64,000 nucleotides of DNA from Mesorhizobium sp. M00.F.Ca.ET.216.01.1.1 (GCF_004010325.2 NZ_SADR02000002.1:248001-312000); one strand, 5' to 3'; shown: positions 40,939 through 51,586, counted from the first letter of the stretch. Translations and numbers: made by a program. Notes: generated by a model from the letters alone, not told the origin.

Positions 40939-42203
40939 TACAACCCCGCCTTATCGATCATGTCCTGCGTGATAAGGCAGATGCCCTTTTCCGAGACGCG
41001 AAAGCGCTTGGCGTCGAGATCAGGATCCTCGCCGACCACCAGACCTTCCGGTATCCTGACGCCATGGTCGATGACCACGCGCTTCAAGCTTGCGTTCCGG
41101 CCGACATGGCAGTCGGGCAGCATGACGACTTCTTCGAGCGTCGAATAGGAATTGATGCGCGCACCGGTGAAGATCAGGCTCCGCTTCAGCGAAGCACCCG
41201 AGACGATGCAGTCGCCTGAGACCAGCGATGATACTGCCATGCCGCGACGGCCGTCCTCGTCATGCACGAACTTTGCCGGCGGCTTCAACTCGGCATAGGT
41301 CCAGATCGGCCAGTCGCGATCGTAAAGGTCGAGTTCCGGTGTCACGTCGGTGAGGTCGATATTGGCTTCCCAATAGGCGTCGACCGTTCCGACATCGCGC
41401 CAATAGGCCTCGTTCTCGGCCGTCGAGCGCACGCAGGATTTGGCAAAGCGGTGGGCGATCGCCTTCCCGTGCTCGACGATATAGGGGATGATGTCCTTGC
41501 CGAAGTCGCGGCTCGAGCCGGGTTCGGCGGCATCGCGGCGCAGCTGCTCCATCAGGAACTTGGTCTTGAAGACGTAGATGCCCATCGAGGCGAGCGCAAA
41601 GTCCGGCTTGTCGGGAATGCCGGGCGGATCGGCAGGCTTCTCGATGAAGGAGATGATGGTGTCCTTGGTGTCGACATGCATGACGCCGAAGGCGGTCGCT
41701 TCCATGCGCGGCACTTCGAGGCAGCCGACGGTGACGTCGGCGCCGGCCTCGACATGCTGGCGAAGCATCATCTCATAGTCCATCTTGTAGACGTGGTCGC
41801 CGGCCAGGATGACCATGTATTCGGGCCCGTAGGACTCGATGATGTCGATGTTCTGGTACACGGCATCGGCGGTACCTTCATACCACTGCGTTTCCGACAC
41901 ACGCTGGCTGGCGGGCAGGATGTCGAAGCTCTCGTTTCGCTCGGGCCGCAGGAAGTTCCAGCCGCGCTGCAGGTGGCGGATCAGCGAATGCGCCTTGTAC
42001 TGGGTGGCGACGCCAAGGCGGCGAATGCCGGAATTGAGCGCATTTGAGAGCGCGAAATCGATGATGCGCGTCTTGCCGCCGAAATAGACCGCAGGCTTGG
42101 CGCGCCGGTCGGTCAGCTCTTTGAGGCGGCTGCCACGGCCGCCGGCCAGCACATAGGCCATGGCATCGCGCGCCAACGGCTGGGTTCGTCTTGTGTCTGC
42201 CAT
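40938..42203 (-). CDS. glgC: Glucose-1-phosphate adenylyltransferase
   Basis: The 421-residue enzyme makes ADP-glucose from glucose-1-phosphate and ATP, the committed step of glycogen synthesis. The catalytic loop is [20 protein letters not shown], the substrate-binding segments FIEKPADPP and [14 protein letters not shown] are present, and a left-handed beta-helix forms the C-terminus. The ATG at 42203 has GGGAGG six bases upstream; a frame extending to 42371 is not supported. Allosteric control (fructose-6-phosphate and pyruvate in relatives such as Agrobacterium) is likely but inferred. Confidence 0.97.
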   Translation of the reverse strand: MADTRRTQPLARDAMAYVLAGGRGSRLKELTDRRAKPAVYFGGKTRIIDFALSNALNSGIRRLGVATQYKAHSLIRHLQRGWNFLRPERNESFDILPASQRVSETQWYEGTADAVYQNIDIIESYGPEYMVILAGDHVYKMDYEMMLRQHVEAGADVTVGCLEVPRMEATAFGVMHVDTKDTIISFIEKPADPPGIPDKPDFALASMGIYVFKTKFLMEQLRRDAAEPGSSRDFGKDIIPYIVEHGKAIAHRFAKSCVRSTAENEAYWRDVGTVDAYWEANIDLTDVTPELDLYDRDWPIWTYAELKPPAKFVHDEDGRRGMAVSSLVSGDCIVSGASLKRSLIFTGARINSYSTLEEVVMLPDCHVGRNASLKRVVIDHGVRIPEGLVVGEDPDLDAKRFRVSEKGICLITQDMIDKAGL

Positions 42204-42237
42204 CTTATCCTCCCAAATTACCGGTACGCAGCATCGC

Positions 42238-44451
42238 TCAGCCCGCGACAAATTCGAGCATGATCGTCGACAGCGGCGGCAGGAGCATCGTCGCCGATAT
42301 GCCCCCTGCTTCCGCCCGAGCCTCGATGGCGCCAGCATTGCCCTTGCCTGAACCGCCATAATCCAAAGCATCGGTATTCATGATCTCGCGCCATATTCCG
42401 GCCTGCGGCAGCGGCACGTGGTAATTGTCGCGCGGGACCGGCGTGAAGTTGGATATGACGGCGACCGGGGTGCCATCCGGCGCGCTGCGCAGCCAGGCAA
42501 AGACAGAGTTCGCGCTGTCGTCGACGATCAGCCAGGAAAATCCCTCCGGCTCGCAGTCGCGCGCATGCAGCGCCGGGCGCGAGCGGTAGAGATAGTTGAG
42601 GTCACGCACCACTTGCCAGACGCCACGGTGAAGGCGGAAATCGAGCAGGTTCCAGTCGAGTGCGCGCGCCTCGCTCCACTCGCGGCGCTGCGCGAATTCC
42701 TGGCCCATGAACAACAGCTTCTTGCCGGGATAGCCCCACATGAAGGCGTAGTAGGCGCGCAGCGTCGCGAATTTCTGCCAGTCGTCGCCAGCCATCTTGC
42801 CGAGCAGCGTACCCTTGCCGTGTACGACCTCGTCGTGGGAGAGCGGCAGCACGAAATTCTCGCTGAAGGCGTAGACCAGGCCGAAAGTGATGTCGTTGTG
42901 GTGATGCTTGCGAAAGATCGGCTCCTTGGAGAAATACTCCAGCGTATCGTGCATGAAGCCCATGTTCCATTTGAAGCCGAAGCCGAGCCCGCCTTCGTGC
43001 ACCGGCTGCGAGACCTTTGGCCATGAGGTCGATTCCTCGGCGATCGTCATCACGCCCGGATGATGGCCATAGACCTCCTTGTTCATCCGCTGCAGGAAGC
43101 TGACCGCCTCGAGGTTTTCGCGTCCGCCCTTCTCGTTGGGGATCCATTCGCCGGCCTTGCGCGAATAGTCGAGGTAGAGCATCGAGGCGACGGCATCGAC
43201 GCGCAAACCGTCGACATGGTATTTCTCGGCCCAGAACAGAGCATTGTTGACAAGGAACGAGGCCACCTCGCGCCGGCCGAAATTGTAGATCGCGGTGTTC
43301 CAGTCGGGATGGAAGCCCTTGCGCGGGTCGGCATGTTCATAGAGCGCGGTGCCGTCGAACTGCGCCAGGCCATGCTCGTCGACCGGGAAATGCGCCGGCA
43401 CCCAGTCGAGGATGACGCCGAGACCGGCGCGATGAGCGCCGTCGACAAAACGGGCAAAGCCGTCCGGATCGCCGAAGCGGGCCGTCGGCGCGTAGAGGCC
43501 GGTCGTCTGGTAACCCCAGGACGGGTCATAGGGGTGCTCGGAGATCGGCATGAATTCGATGTGGGTGAAACCGGTATCGACCACATAGGGGATCAGCCGG
43601 TCGGCGAGTTCGTCCCATGACAGGAAGCTGCCGTCGTCGTGAAGTTGCCACGAACCGGCATGGACCTCGTAGATCGATACCGGCTCGCGCCTGTGATCGG
43701 CGTTGCGCCAGAAATTCCGGTGCGCCTCGTCGCCCCACTGATGCGCCGGCGCAACCGCCGTCACCGACGCGGTGGCCGGGCGCAGTTCGGACCTGAAGGC
43801 GAACGGATCGGCCTTCAGCGGCAACCTGACGCGATCGGGCCCGATGATCTCGTATTTGTAGGGCCGGCCGGCGCCGATGTCGGGGATGAACAATTCCCAG
43901 ATGCCGGTGTCGCGGCGTTCGCGCATCGTATGCCGGCGACCGTCCCACTCGTTGAAGTCGCCGACCACCGAGACGCGCCTTGCATTGGGCGCCCACACGG
44001 CGAAGTGCACGCCGGACGCACCCTCGTGATCGATAAGATGCGCGCCGAGCTTGTCGAACAGCCTGAGATGCGACCCTTCGGCGATATAGTAATCGTCCAA
44101 CGGGCCGAGCACCGGGCCGAACGAATAGGGATCGGTCAGCCACCAGTCGCCGCCGGCGTTCCTGGCGTGATAGCGCAGCGGCTGGCGCCTTCGGATCGAC
44201 AGCCTGCCTTCGAAGAAGCCGCCATCGTCGCGCCGGGACAGGTCGCCGGCCTTCCTGCCGGTCAGCGTATAGGCGGTGACGAACTCGGCATTGGGAACGA
44301 AGCAGCGGGCCACAAACCCCTTCCCCGCCTCATGCACGCCGAGGACGGCAAACGGATCGCCATGCGTGCCGGCGACAATCGCCGCGACATCGCCGGCTGG
44401 CGCCAATCCATCCGGCCCGCTTGTCGCAGCGGTCGCGCGCGGCTTCCTCAT
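42238..44451 (-). CDS. glgB: 1,4-alpha-glucan branching enzyme
   Basis: The 737-residue GH13 transglycosylase introduces alpha-1,6 branches. It has an N-terminal N1/CBM48 region ([20 protein letters not shown]), a barrel with [19 protein letters not shown] and [10 protein letters not shown] (catalytic Asp and Glu), [12 protein letters not shown], and a C-terminal all-beta domain. The ATG at 44451 follows GGGAGG at five bases; an earlier ATG at 44499 lacks a site. It lies 53 bp after glgP and 34 bp before glgC. Confidence 0.96.
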   Translation of the reverse strand: MRKPRATAATSGPDGLAPAGDVAAIVAGTHGDPFAVLGVHEAGKGFVARCFVPNAEFVTAYTLTGRKAGDLSRRDDGGFFEGRLSIRRRQPLRYHARNAGGDWWLTDPYSFGPVLGPLDDYYIAEGSHLRLFDKLGAHLIDHEGASGVHFAVWAPNARRVSVVGDFNEWDGRRHTMRERRDTGIWELFIPDIGAGRPYKYEIIGPDRVRLPLKADPFAFRSELRPATASVTAVAPAHQWGDEAHRNFWRNADHRREPVSIYEVHAGSWQLHDDGSFLSWDELADRLIPYVVDTGFTHIEFMPISEHPYDPSWGYQTTGLYAPTARFGDPDGFARFVDGAHRAGLGVILDWVPAHFPVDEHGLAQFDGTALYEHADPRKGFHPDWNTAIYNFGRREVASFLVNNALFWAEKYHVDGLRVDAVASMLYLDYSRKAGEWIPNEKGGRENLEAVSFLQRMNKEVYGHHPGVMTIAEESTSWPKVSQPVHEGGLGFGFKWNMGFMHDTLEYFSKEPIFRKHHHNDITFGLVYAFSENFVLPLSHDEVVHGKGTLLGKMAGDDWQKFATLRAYYAFMWGYPGKKLLFMGQEFAQRREWSEARALDWNLLDFRLHRGVWQVVRDLNYLYRSRPALHARDCEPEGFSWLIVDDSANSVFAWLRSAPDGTPVAVISNFTPVPRDNYHVPLPQAGIWREIMNTDALDYGGSGKGNAGAIEARAEAGGISATMLLPPLSTIMLEFVAG

Positions 44452-44504
44452 CGGGCCTCCCTGGGCACCACGGACCACATTGTTCGTGGCCTCATGCAAT
44501 CATA

Positions 44505-46967
44505 TCAGACGGGCACGTTCCAGATTTCTTTCGCATATTGGCGGATCGTGCGGTCTGACGAGAACCAGCCGACGCGAGCGACATTGCGGATCGCCCTCGC
44601 ATACCAGTCCGGGCTGTTGCGCCAGACGGCATCGACGTCGCGCTGGGTGGCGGCGTATGCATCGAAATCGGCCGCCACCATGAACCAGTCGCTCTGGTAG
44701 AGACCGTTGATCAGGTCGCGATAGCGTTCGGGATCGTCCGGTGAGAAGACGCCCGACGAAACGGCGGCGAGAGCTTGCGACAGTTCGGGCGATGCCTCGA
44801 TCACGGCGCGCGGATCGTAGCCGTTATTGCGTCGTTCGGCGACCTCTTGAGTTGTCAGGCCGAAGATGAAGATGTTGTCGTCGCCGACGCACTCCTTGAT
44901 CTCGACATTGGCACCGTCGAGCGTGCCAATGGTCAATGCGCCGTTCAGCGCGAACTTCATGTTGCCGGTGCCGGACGCCTCCATGCCGGCGGTCGATATC
45001 TGCTCGGAAAGGTCGGCGGCAGGCATCATGACCTCGGCCAGACTGACATTGTAGTTCGGCAGAAAGACAACTTTCAGCAGACCGCGAACCGCCGGGTCGC
45101 GGTTGATGACCTTGGCGACGTCATTGGCCAGTTTGATGATCAGCTTGGCGTTGTGGTAGCTGGGCGCCGCCTTGCCGCCGAAGAATTTCACACGCGGCAT
45201 CCAGTCCCGCTCCGGATGCGAACGGATCTGGTCGTAAAGCGCGACCGCCTCGAGGATGTTGAGGAGCTGGCGCTTGTATTCGTGGATGCGCTTGATCTGG
45301 ATGTCGAACAGCGCAGAAGGGTCGAGCTTGATGCCAAGCCGGTCGGCGACGAGATTGGCGAGCCTGGCCTTGTTCGCGCGCTTGACGGCGGCGAACTTGT
45401 CGCGGAAGGCGGCGTCTTCGGCGAAGGCGTCGAGCCCCTTGATCGCATCGATGTCATCCAGGAAGCGGTCGCCGATCGCCTCGCGCGCGAGGGTGGTCAG
45501 GCCAGGATTGCATTGGATCAGCCAGCGCCGCGGCGTGATGCCGTTGGTCTTGTTGTTGATGCGATCGGGATAGAGCTTGTGGAGGTCGGCAAACACCGTT
45601 TCCTTCATCAGTTCGGTGTGCAAGGCAGAGACGCCGTTGATCGAGTGCGAGCCGACAAAGGCCAGATTGCCCATGCGCACCCGGCGGTCGCCGTTTTCCT
45701 GGATCAGCGAGATGCGGCCGATCTGCTCGTTCGAGAACTGGTCGGTGGCGCGCGCTTCCAGCAGCACCTCGGCATTGATGGCGTAGACGATCTGCATGTG
45801 GCGCGGCAAAAGCCGCTCGAACAGCGGCACAGGCCAGCTTTCCAACGCCTCGGGCAGCAGCGTGTGGTTGGTGTAGCCGAAGGTGCGCCTGGTGATGCTC
45901 CAGGCCTCGTCGAAATCCATGCCGTGGACGTCCATCAGCAGGCGCATCAGCTCCGGCACGGCGATTGCCGGGTGGGTGTCGTTGAGGTGGATCGCCGCCT
46001 TGTCGGGCAGCGACTGCAAATCACCATACTGGCTGAGATGGCGTTGGATGATGTCCTGCAGCGAGGCGGTGGAGAAGAAATACTCCTGCCGCAGCCGCAA
46101 TTCCTGCCCGGCCTTGTGGGAATCGGCGGGGTAGAGGACGCGCGACAAGGCATCGGCCTTGTTGCTTTCGGCAAGCGCGCCGATGTGATCGCCGGCGTTG
46201 AACCTGTCGAGCAGGATCGGATCGATCGGCATGCCGGACCACAGGCGCAGCGTATTGACCCGGTTGGCCCGCCAGCCGACGACCGGCGTATCGTAGGCAA
46301 CGGCCAGGACATGTTCGGTCGGCTTCCAGACATGGCGCTCGAGCCGGCCGTCCTTCGAGGTGACCGATTCCACCGAGCCGCCGAAGCCGACCTCGAAGGA
46401 GCGTTCGCGCCGCTCGAACTCCCAGGGATTGCCGTGGTCGAGCCAGGTCTCGGGCAGTTCGACCTGCCAGCCGTCATGGATTTCCTGCCGGAACATGCCG
46501 TTGGCGTAGCGAATGCCGTAGCCATGCGCGGGAATGTCGACGGTCGCCATGCTTTCCATGAAGCAGGCGGCGAGCCGGCCGAGACCGCCATTGCCAAGCG
46601 CCGCATCCGGTTCGAGCGCGGCCATAAGATCGAGGTCGACGCCGAGAGACCGCAGCGCTTCGCGCATATTGTCCATCAGGCCGAGATTGGAGAAGGCGTC
46701 CCGCATCAGGCGGCCGATGAGGAATTCCAACGACAGATAGTAGACGCGCTTTTCCTGCTGGGCGTAGGCCTCCTGCGTCGCCTGCATCCAGTGATCGACG
46801 ATGCGGTCGCGCACGACCTTGATCGAGGCGGTGAGCCAGTCGTATTGTGTGGCGACGCGGGTGCCCTTGCCGACCCTGTATTTGAGGGCCTGCAAGACTT
46901 CGGCAGCGAGCGTCTTGGGATCGGGGTTTTCGAGGGTGGGAGCTCCGGACGTCATCACGCTGGTCAT
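44505..46967 (-). CDS. glgP: Glycogen phosphorylase
   Basis: The 820-residue GT35 enzyme releases glucose-1-phosphate from glycogen. The PLP-binding lysine lies in EASGTGNMKFALNGALTIGT, and the N-terminal phosphorylase features (ALGNGGLGRLAACFMESMAT, YGIRYANGMF) are intact. Length is normal for bacterial GlgP. It is the first gene of the glycogen operon (glgP-B-C-A-pgm-glgX-GH13), with AAGAGGCAGC before the ATG. A TGCTGCAATGCAC motif lies upstream and may bind a carbon-storage regulator. Confidence 0.96.
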   Translation of the reverse strand: MTSVMTSGAPTLENPDPKTLAAEVLQALKYRVGKGTRVATQYDWLTASIKVVRDRIVDHWMQATQEAYAQQEKRVYYLSLEFLIGRLMRDAFSNLGLMDNMREALRSLGVDLDLMAALEPDAALGNGGLGRLAACFMESMATVDIPAHGYGIRYANGMFRQEIHDGWQVELPETWLDHGNPWEFERRERSFEVGFGGSVESVTSKDGRLERHVWKPTEHVLAVAYDTPVVGWRANRVNTLRLWSGMPIDPILLDRFNAGDHIGALAESNKADALSRVLYPADSHKAGQELRLRQEYFFSTASLQDIIQRHLSQYGDLQSLPDKAAIHLNDTHPAIAVPELMRLLMDVHGMDFDEAWSITRRTFGYTNHTLLPEALESWPVPLFERLLPRHMQIVYAINAEVLLEARATDQFSNEQIGRISLIQENGDRRVRMGNLAFVGSHSINGVSALHTELMKETVFADLHKLYPDRINNKTNGITPRRWLIQCNPGLTTLAREAIGDRFLDDIDAIKGLDAFAEDAAFRDKFAAVKRANKARLANLVADRLGIKLDPSALFDIQIKRIHEYKRQLLNILEAVALYDQIRSHPERDWMPRVKFFGGKAAPSYHNAKLIIKLANDVAKVINRDPAVRGLLKVVFLPNYNVSLAEVMMPAADLSEQISTAGMEASGTGNMKFALNGALTIGTLDGANVEIKECVGDDNIFIFGLTTQEVAERRNNGYDPRAVIEASPELSQALAAVSSGVFSPDDPERYRDLINGLYQSDWFMVAADFDAYAATQRDVDAVWRNSPDWYARAIRNVARVGWFSSDRTIRQYAKEIWNVPV

Positions 46968-47030
46968 GCTGCCTCTTGTGCGGTTGCCATGATCATACCG
47001 GCTTTCACCATTCCTCCCAGCCCCATCCTA

Positions 47031-47043
47031 GTGCATTGCAGCA
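47031..47043 (-). promoter_or_regulatory. TGCTGCAATGCAC motif upstream of glgP
   Basis: Reading towards glgP, TGCTGCAATGCAC lies 64 bp before the start codon. It resembles TGC/GCA-rich sites recognised by alphaproteobacterial PhaR/AniA regulators of PHB and glycogen metabolism. The match is by eye only. Confidence 0.35.
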
Positions 47044-47101
47044 TATGTTCAATCGATTTAGGCCGCTGGTTCTCCTGCGGCAATTTACCCGTCGGGGCAG
47101 A

Positions 47102-47884
47102 TCAAGCCGCCAGCGCATCCTCCGGCGGCTTCTTTGCGCCGGTCATGAGGGCAACGGCATCCGACATGGAAATCTGCTTCGGATCGACGACGCAGAGGCG
47201 CCGTCCGAGCCGATGGATGTGGATGCGGTCCGCGACTTCGAACACATGCGGCATGTTATGCGAGATGAGCACGATCGGCAGGCCGCGCTTCTTGACGTCG
47301 AGGATCAGTTCCAGCACGCGGCGGCTCTCCTTGACGCCGAGGGCTGCCGTCGGCTCGTCCATGATCACCACTTTCGAGCCGAAAGCGGCGGCGCGCGCCA
47401 CCGCCACGCCCTGACGCTGGCCTCCGGAAAGCGTCTCCACTGCCTGGCTGATATTCTGGATGGTCATCAGGCCGAGTTCGGTGAGCTTGTCGCGAGCGCG
47501 CTTTTCCATCGCCGGGCGGTCGAGCATGCGGAACCAGCTGCCGAGCGGACCGGGCTTCCGGATCTCGCGACCGAGGAACATGTTGTCAGCGATCGACAGC
47601 GCCGGCGACAGCGCCAGGTTCTGGTAGACAGTCTCGATGCCGGCTTCGCGGGCTTCGATGGGCGACTTGAACAGTACCTGCTTGCCGTCCAGTTCGATGG
47701 TTCCCTCGTCGGGATGCACGGCGCCGGAGATCGCCTTGATTAGCGTCGACTTGCCGGCGCCGTTGTCGCCGATCACGGCCAGGATTTCTCCCGGATAGAG
47801 ATCGAAGTCGCAATTGTTGAGGGCGGTCACGCGACCGTAGCGCTTGGTAAGACCGCGCGTGGTGAGGACGGGCTCTTGGGTCAT
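47102..47884 (-). CDS. frcA: Fructose ABC transporter ATPase
   Basis: The 260-residue single ABC domain has Walker A GDNGAGKS, signature LSGGQRQG, Walker B VVIMDEPTAALG and the Q loop TVYQNLALSP. Most sugar ATPases of this CUT2 class are double domains of about 500 residues. FrcA of Sinorhizobium is a single-domain exception, which this matches in length and in gene order frcB-frcC-frcA. The ATG at 47884 lies two bases after the frcC stop. Confidence 0.93.
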   Translation of the reverse strand: MTQEPVLTTRGLTKRYGRVTALNNCDFDLYPGEILAVIGDNGAGKSTLIKAISGAVHPDEGTIELDGKQVLFKSPIEAREAGIETVYQNLALSPALSIADNMFLGREIRKPGPLGSWFRMLDRPAMEKRARDKLTELGLMTIQNISQAVETLSGGQRQGVAVARAAAFGSKVVIMDEPTAALGVKESRRVLELILDVKKRGLPIVLISHNMPHVFEVADRIHIHRLGRRLCVVDPKQISMSDAVALMTGAKKPPEDALAA

Positions 47885-47886
47885 GG

Positions 47887-48951
47887 TCACACCGAAACCT
47901 TTCTGATCCACTGGTCGATCGCCACGGCGCCGATGATCAGCACGCCGGTGAGCAGCACTTTCCATTGCGGATCGGCGCCCAGCATGTTGAGGCCCATCGA
48001 GACGACGCCGACGATCATCGCGCCGAACATCGTACCGAGAATCGAGCCGCGGCCGCCGAAGAGGGAGATGCCGCCGATCACCGTCGCGGTGATGGCCTGC
48101 AGATTGTAGTCGGTGACGGCGGCGGACGGCGAGATCGAGCCGTTGCGGCCGATCGAGACCCAGGCGGCGAAAGCGGCGATCAGGCCAGCAAGGGTGTAGA
48201 CGGCCATCAGCACCTTCTTGGTCTGGATGCCCGACAGCTTCGCCGCCTCGGGGTCGTCGCCGACGGCGTAGACATGGCGGCCCCAGGCCGTGTGATTGAG
48301 CACGTACCAAAGGACCATGACCAGCACGACCATGGCAATGACGCCGAGCGTCAGCACCGCCGTGCCGACCTTGAGGCTCATGCCAAACAGATGCAGCAGC
48401 GGCGCCTGGACATCGACATCGGCATCGCGGATCGTCTCATTGGCCGAATAGATGAAGTTGGTGGCCATGACGATGTTCCAGGTGCCGAGCGTGACAATGA
48501 ACGGCGGTAGCTTCATGTAGGCGACCAGCAGGCCGTTGAGCAGGCCGCAGGCCGCGCCGGCGGCAAGCCCCACTACCACCGCGAGAAGGGTCGGCAGACC
48601 GTAGGTGACCGCGCAATTGCCCATGATAACGGCCGAAATCACCATGATGACACCTATCGACAGGTCGATACCGGCGGTCAGGATGACCAGCGTCTGCGCG
48701 GCGCCCAGAATGCCGACGATGGCGATCTGCTGCAGGATAAGCGTCAGCGTGTAGGACGAGAAGAAGCGCCCGCCGATGGCGACGCCGAAGATGATGATCG
48801 CCAGCACCAGCACGATCAGCGGCACCGCCGCCGGGGTGGAATGGAGGAAATGCTGGATGCGCTTGACGGCCGACTTGCCGTGCTCTTCGAAAGCGGCGAC
48901 GTTCGTGTCGCTGCCCGAGAGAACCTTCTCGAATTCCTGGATCTGAGACAT
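47887..48951 (-). CDS. frcC: Fructose ABC transporter permease
   Basis: The 354-residue CUT2-family inner-membrane permease has about nine to ten hydrophobic segments. The core AQTLVILTAGIDLSIGVIM is typical of RbsC-like permeases, and the C-terminal ATVIGGISLFGGRGSILGTM segment is conserved for ATPase coupling. The cytoplasmic N-terminal extension (MSQIQEFEKVLSGSDTN, residues 1-40) is as in FrcC. The start follows GGGAGGAAAC. It lies 158 bp after frcB, a gap that contains a stable hairpin. Confidence 0.93.
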   Translation of the reverse strand: MSQIQEFEKVLSGSDTNVAAFEEHGKSAVKRIQHFLHSTPAAVPLIVLVLAIIIFGVAIGGRFFSSYTLTLILQQIAIVGILGAAQTLVILTAGIDLSIGVIMVISAVIMGNCAVTYGLPTLLAVVVGLAAGAACGLLNGLLVAYMKLPPFIVTLGTWNIVMATNFIYSANETIRDADVDVQAPLLHLFGMSLKVGTAVLTLGVIAMVVLVMVLWYVLNHTAWGRHVYAVGDDPEAAKLSGIQTKKVLMAVYTLAGLIAAFAAWVSIGRNGSISPSAAVTDYNLQAITATVIGGISLFGGRGSILGTMFGAMIVGVVSMGLNMLGADPQWKVLLTGVLIIGAVAIDQWIRKVSV

Positions 48952-49055
48952 GTTTCCTCCCGTCTGCGCGGAGCTTCAGTCTCGCCCCAACGGCCTCCAC
49001 GCATTCCGGTCTGTCGCCGGGATTGTTCGCGCTTGGCACATCGTCCACCCGAAGC

Positions 49056-49077
49056 GGCCGGGGATCAAGCCCCGGCC
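49056..49077 (-). terminator. GC-rich hairpin in the frcB-frcC gap (attenuating or mRNA-stabilising)
   Basis: A perfect 8-bp stem GGCCGGGG (49056-49063) and CCCCGGCC (49070-49077) has a 6-nt loop and no U-run afterwards. Placed after the binding-protein gene and before the permease gene, it may protect frcB mRNA or reduce read-through, as at other ABC operons. Confidence 0.6.
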
Positions 49078-49109
49078 CACCGGTATTTTAGCTGCCCGTC
49101 AGGCCAGCA

Positions 49110-50144
49110 TCAGCCCCAGCACTTGGCGAGGCCTTCCTTGGTGTCGATGGACTTCACGCCATTGGCCGGCTTGTCGGTCACGAGATTGACGCCGGTGTCG
49201 AAGAAGTTCTTGCCTTCGGTCGGCTTCGGCTTGGTGCCGTCCTTTGCGTAGGCGGCGATCGCCTCGATGCCGAGTGCGGCCATCTGCAGCGGATATTGCT
49301 GCGAGGTGGCGCCGATCACGCCTTCGGCCACCGACTTGACGCCGGGGCAGCCGCCGTCGACCGAGACGATCAGCACCTGGCTTTCGAGGCCGACAGCCTT
49401 GAGCGCCTGGTAGGCGCCGACAGCGGCGGGCTCGTTGATGGTGTGGATGACGTTGATGGTGTTGTCCTTCTGCAGAAGGTTCTCCATTGCCTTGCGGCCG
49501 CCTTCCTCATTGCCGTTGGTCACGTCGTGGCCGACGATGCGCGGATCGTCCTCATCGCCGATCTTATTGGCGTCCTTCACGTCGATGCCGTAGCCTTGCA
49601 TGAAGCCCTGGTCGCGCAGCACGTCCACCGTCGGCTGCGAGGGCGTCAGGTCGAGGAAGCCGATCTTGGCGTCCTTGGCCTTGTCCCCGAGCGTCGCGGC
49701 GGCCCAGGCGCCGATCAGCTTGCCGGCCTCGAGATTGTCCGTCGCGAAAGTCGCGTCGGCCGCATCGATCGGATCAAGCGGGGTGTCGAGCGCGATCACC
49801 AGCAGGCCGGCGTCGCGCGCCTTCTTCACCGTCGGCACGATGCCCTTGGTGTCGGACGCGGTGATCAGGATGCCCTTGGCGCCGTCGGCAATGCAGCTTT
49901 CGATCGCCGCCACCTGGCTCTCGCTGTCGCCGTCGATCTTGCCGGCGTAGGTCTTGAGATCAACGCCGAGCTCCTTGGCCTTGGCCGTCGCGCCTTCCTT
50001 CATCTTGACGAAGAAGGGATTGGTGTCGGTCTTGGTGATCAGGCAGGCGCCAACGCCTGCGGCCGATGCCGTCGAGGCGAACGCCATGAGGCCCAGGCCG
50101 GCCGCGGCAAACACGGTGGATTTCAACAGTGCTGACTTGGTCAC
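49110..50144 (-). CDS. frcB: Fructose-binding periplasmic protein
   Basis: The 344-residue type 1 periplasmic sugar-binding protein has a Sec signal ending near ASTASA-A (residue 28). Features of the ribose/fructose class include [41 protein letters not shown] and [20 protein letters not shown]. It delivers fructose (and in Sinorhizobium also ribose and mannose) to FrcCA. It starts with GTG behind GGGAGGAAAATC. An inverted repeat with 11-bp arms separates it from the divergent frcR. Confidence 0.93.
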   Translation of the reverse strand: MTKSALLKSTVFAAAGLGLMAFASTASAAGVGACLITKTDTNPFFVKMKEGATAKAKELGVDLKTYAGKIDGDSESQVAAIESCIADGAKGILITASDTKGIVPTVKKARDAGLLVIALDTPLDPIDAADATFATDNLEAGKLIGAWAAATLGDKAKDAKIGFLDLTPSQPTVDVLRDQGFMQGYGIDVKDANKIGDEDDPRIVGHDVTNGNEEGGRKAMENLLQKDNTINVIHTINEPAAVGAYQALKAVGLESQVLIVSVDGGCPGVKSVAEGVIGATSQQYPLQMAALGIEAIAAYAKDGTKPKPTEGKNFFDTGVNLVTDKPANGVKSIDTKEGLAKCWG

Positions 50145-50258
50145 GATTTTCCTCCCAATTGAACCATTTTCGGATGCCGGCCAACCGGCACCTGCAGCGC
50201 ATCCGACGTATTTTCTCCCAGCGTGGACGCCTACCCAAAAGACACCAGTCCGTAGTGA

Positions 50259-50296
50259 CTGTCAATAATTAAATCACTCTTATTTATTATTGACAG
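50259..50296. promoter_or_regulatory. Inverted-repeat operator between frcB and frcR, each arm holding a -35 box
   Basis: Arms CTGTCAATAAT (50259-50269) and ATTATTGACAG (50286-50296) are perfect over 11 bp with a 16-bp AT-rich centre. Each arm contains TTGACA facing outward, so one repeat can serve both divergent promoters. A ROK repressor (FrcR) is the natural ligand. The matching -10 boxes are weak by eye. Confidence 0.75.
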
Positions 50297-50357
50297 CCCT
50301 GCGCCGTTCACTCATTCTGGCCCAAAAGCCTTGAGGGGAAAAGACGGGAGGAACAGG

Positions 50358-51584
50358 GTGGAGACCGGCATTGTGAGGCACGGTTCGCCCAAGGCAGCCG
50401 AAAGCCGTCTGCACCGGGGCACCAATCAGAGTGGCATGCGCGACCACAATGAGCGGCTGGTGTTGTCGCTGGTGCGTCAGCACGGCAGCATGGCCAAATC
50501 CGACATTGCGCGCATGACCGGGCTTTCGGCACAGACCGTCTCGGTCATCATGCGCGAATTGGAGGAAGATGACCTGCTCGTTCGCCAGGCGCCTTTGCGC
50601 GGCAAGATCGGCCAACCATCCATCCCGATGGCGCTCAATCCCGATGGCGCCTATTTCATCGGCTTGAAGATCGGCCGCCGCAGCGCCGAGCTGGTGCTGA
50701 TCGATTTTCTCGGCAATGTGCGCTCGATGCTGCAACATTCCTATCGCTATCCGGCACCGCACGAGACGGTGGAATTCGTCACCTCCGGCATGAAGAAAAT
50801 GCGCGGCGAACTCACCCCGGCGCAGGACAAGCGCATTGCCGGGCTTGGCATCGCCATGCCGTTCGAACTGTGGAACTGGGCCGACACCGCAGGCGCGCCG
50901 CGCGAAATCATGGACGAATGGCGCCACCGCGACATCCGCGCCGACATCCAGGCTCAGTGCGAATTTCCAGTCTACCTGCAGAACGACGCCACCTCGGCCT
51001 GCGGCGCAGAGCTTGTGTTCGGTCAGGCGGGTGCAGCGCGCGACTTCGTCTATTTTTATATCGGCGCCTTTGCCGGCGGCGGCATAGTGCTGAATGGCCG
51101 TCTTTTTGGCGGCCCGACAGGAAATGCCGGCGCGCTGGGCTCGATGCCGGTGCCCGGGCCGGACGGCAAGCCGACGCAGCTTATCGACGTGGCATCGATC
51201 GCCATGCTGGAAAAGGCGCTCAATGCACGCGGCGTCGAGGCCTCGCATCTGTGGACCTCGCCGGATGACTGGGGCGAGATCGGCGTCGAGCTCGACGACT
51301 GGATCGCCACCGCCTCGCAGGCGCTCGCTTATGCCATCGTCGCGGCATCGTCGGTCATCGATTTCGAGGCCGCGGTGATCGACGGATGGATGCCGCTGAC
51401 CGTGCGCCGCCGGCTTGTCGATGCCGTGATCGGGGCGATCGGCACGATCGACGGCGAAGGCCTGAAGCTTCCAGCCGTTCGCGAGGGCACCGTCGGCATT
51501 CATGCCCGCGCACTGGGCGGCGCCAGCCTGCCGCTCTCCGAACGCTTCCTGATCGGTTCGACCACGATTTCCAGGAGTTTCTGA
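50358..51584 (+). CDS. frcR: ROK-family transcriptional repressor of fructose uptake
   Basis: The 408-residue protein has an N-terminal winged helix (KSDIARMTGLSAQTVSVIMR, about residues 46-65) and a C-terminal ROK sugar-kinase-like domain with GLKIGRRSAELVLIDFLG and FYIGAFAGGGIVLNG. ROK regulators of the XylR/NagC type bind AT-rich inverted repeats and release them with a sugar. GTG at 50358 has GGGAGG six bases upstream and is preferred to an upstream TTG at 50331. It is divergent from frcB and followed by frcK-type genes. Confidence 0.93.
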   Translation: METGIVRHGSPKAAESRLHRGTNQSGMRDHNERLVLSLVRQHGSMAKSDIARMTGLSAQTVSVIMRELEEDDLLVRQAPLRGKIGQPSIPMALNPDGAYFIGLKIGRRSAELVLIDFLGNVRSMLQHSYRYPAPHETVEFVTSGMKKMRGELTPAQDKRIAGLGIAMPFELWNWADTAGAPREIMDEWRHRDIRADIQAQCEFPVYLQNDATSACGAELVFGQAGAARDFVYFYIGAFAGGGIVLNGRLFGGPTGNAGALGSMPVPGPDGKPTQLIDVASIAMLEKALNARGVEASHLWTSPDDWGEIGVELDDWIATASQALAYAIVAASSVIDFEAAVIDGWMPLTVRRRLVDAVIGAIGTIDGEGLKLPAVREGTVGIHARALGGASLPLSERFLIGSTTISRSF

Positions 51585-51586
51585 GC

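Noticed and set aside
44775..47414. 879-codon open frame on the + strand
   Set aside because: Antisense to glgP and part of frcA; no family resemblance.
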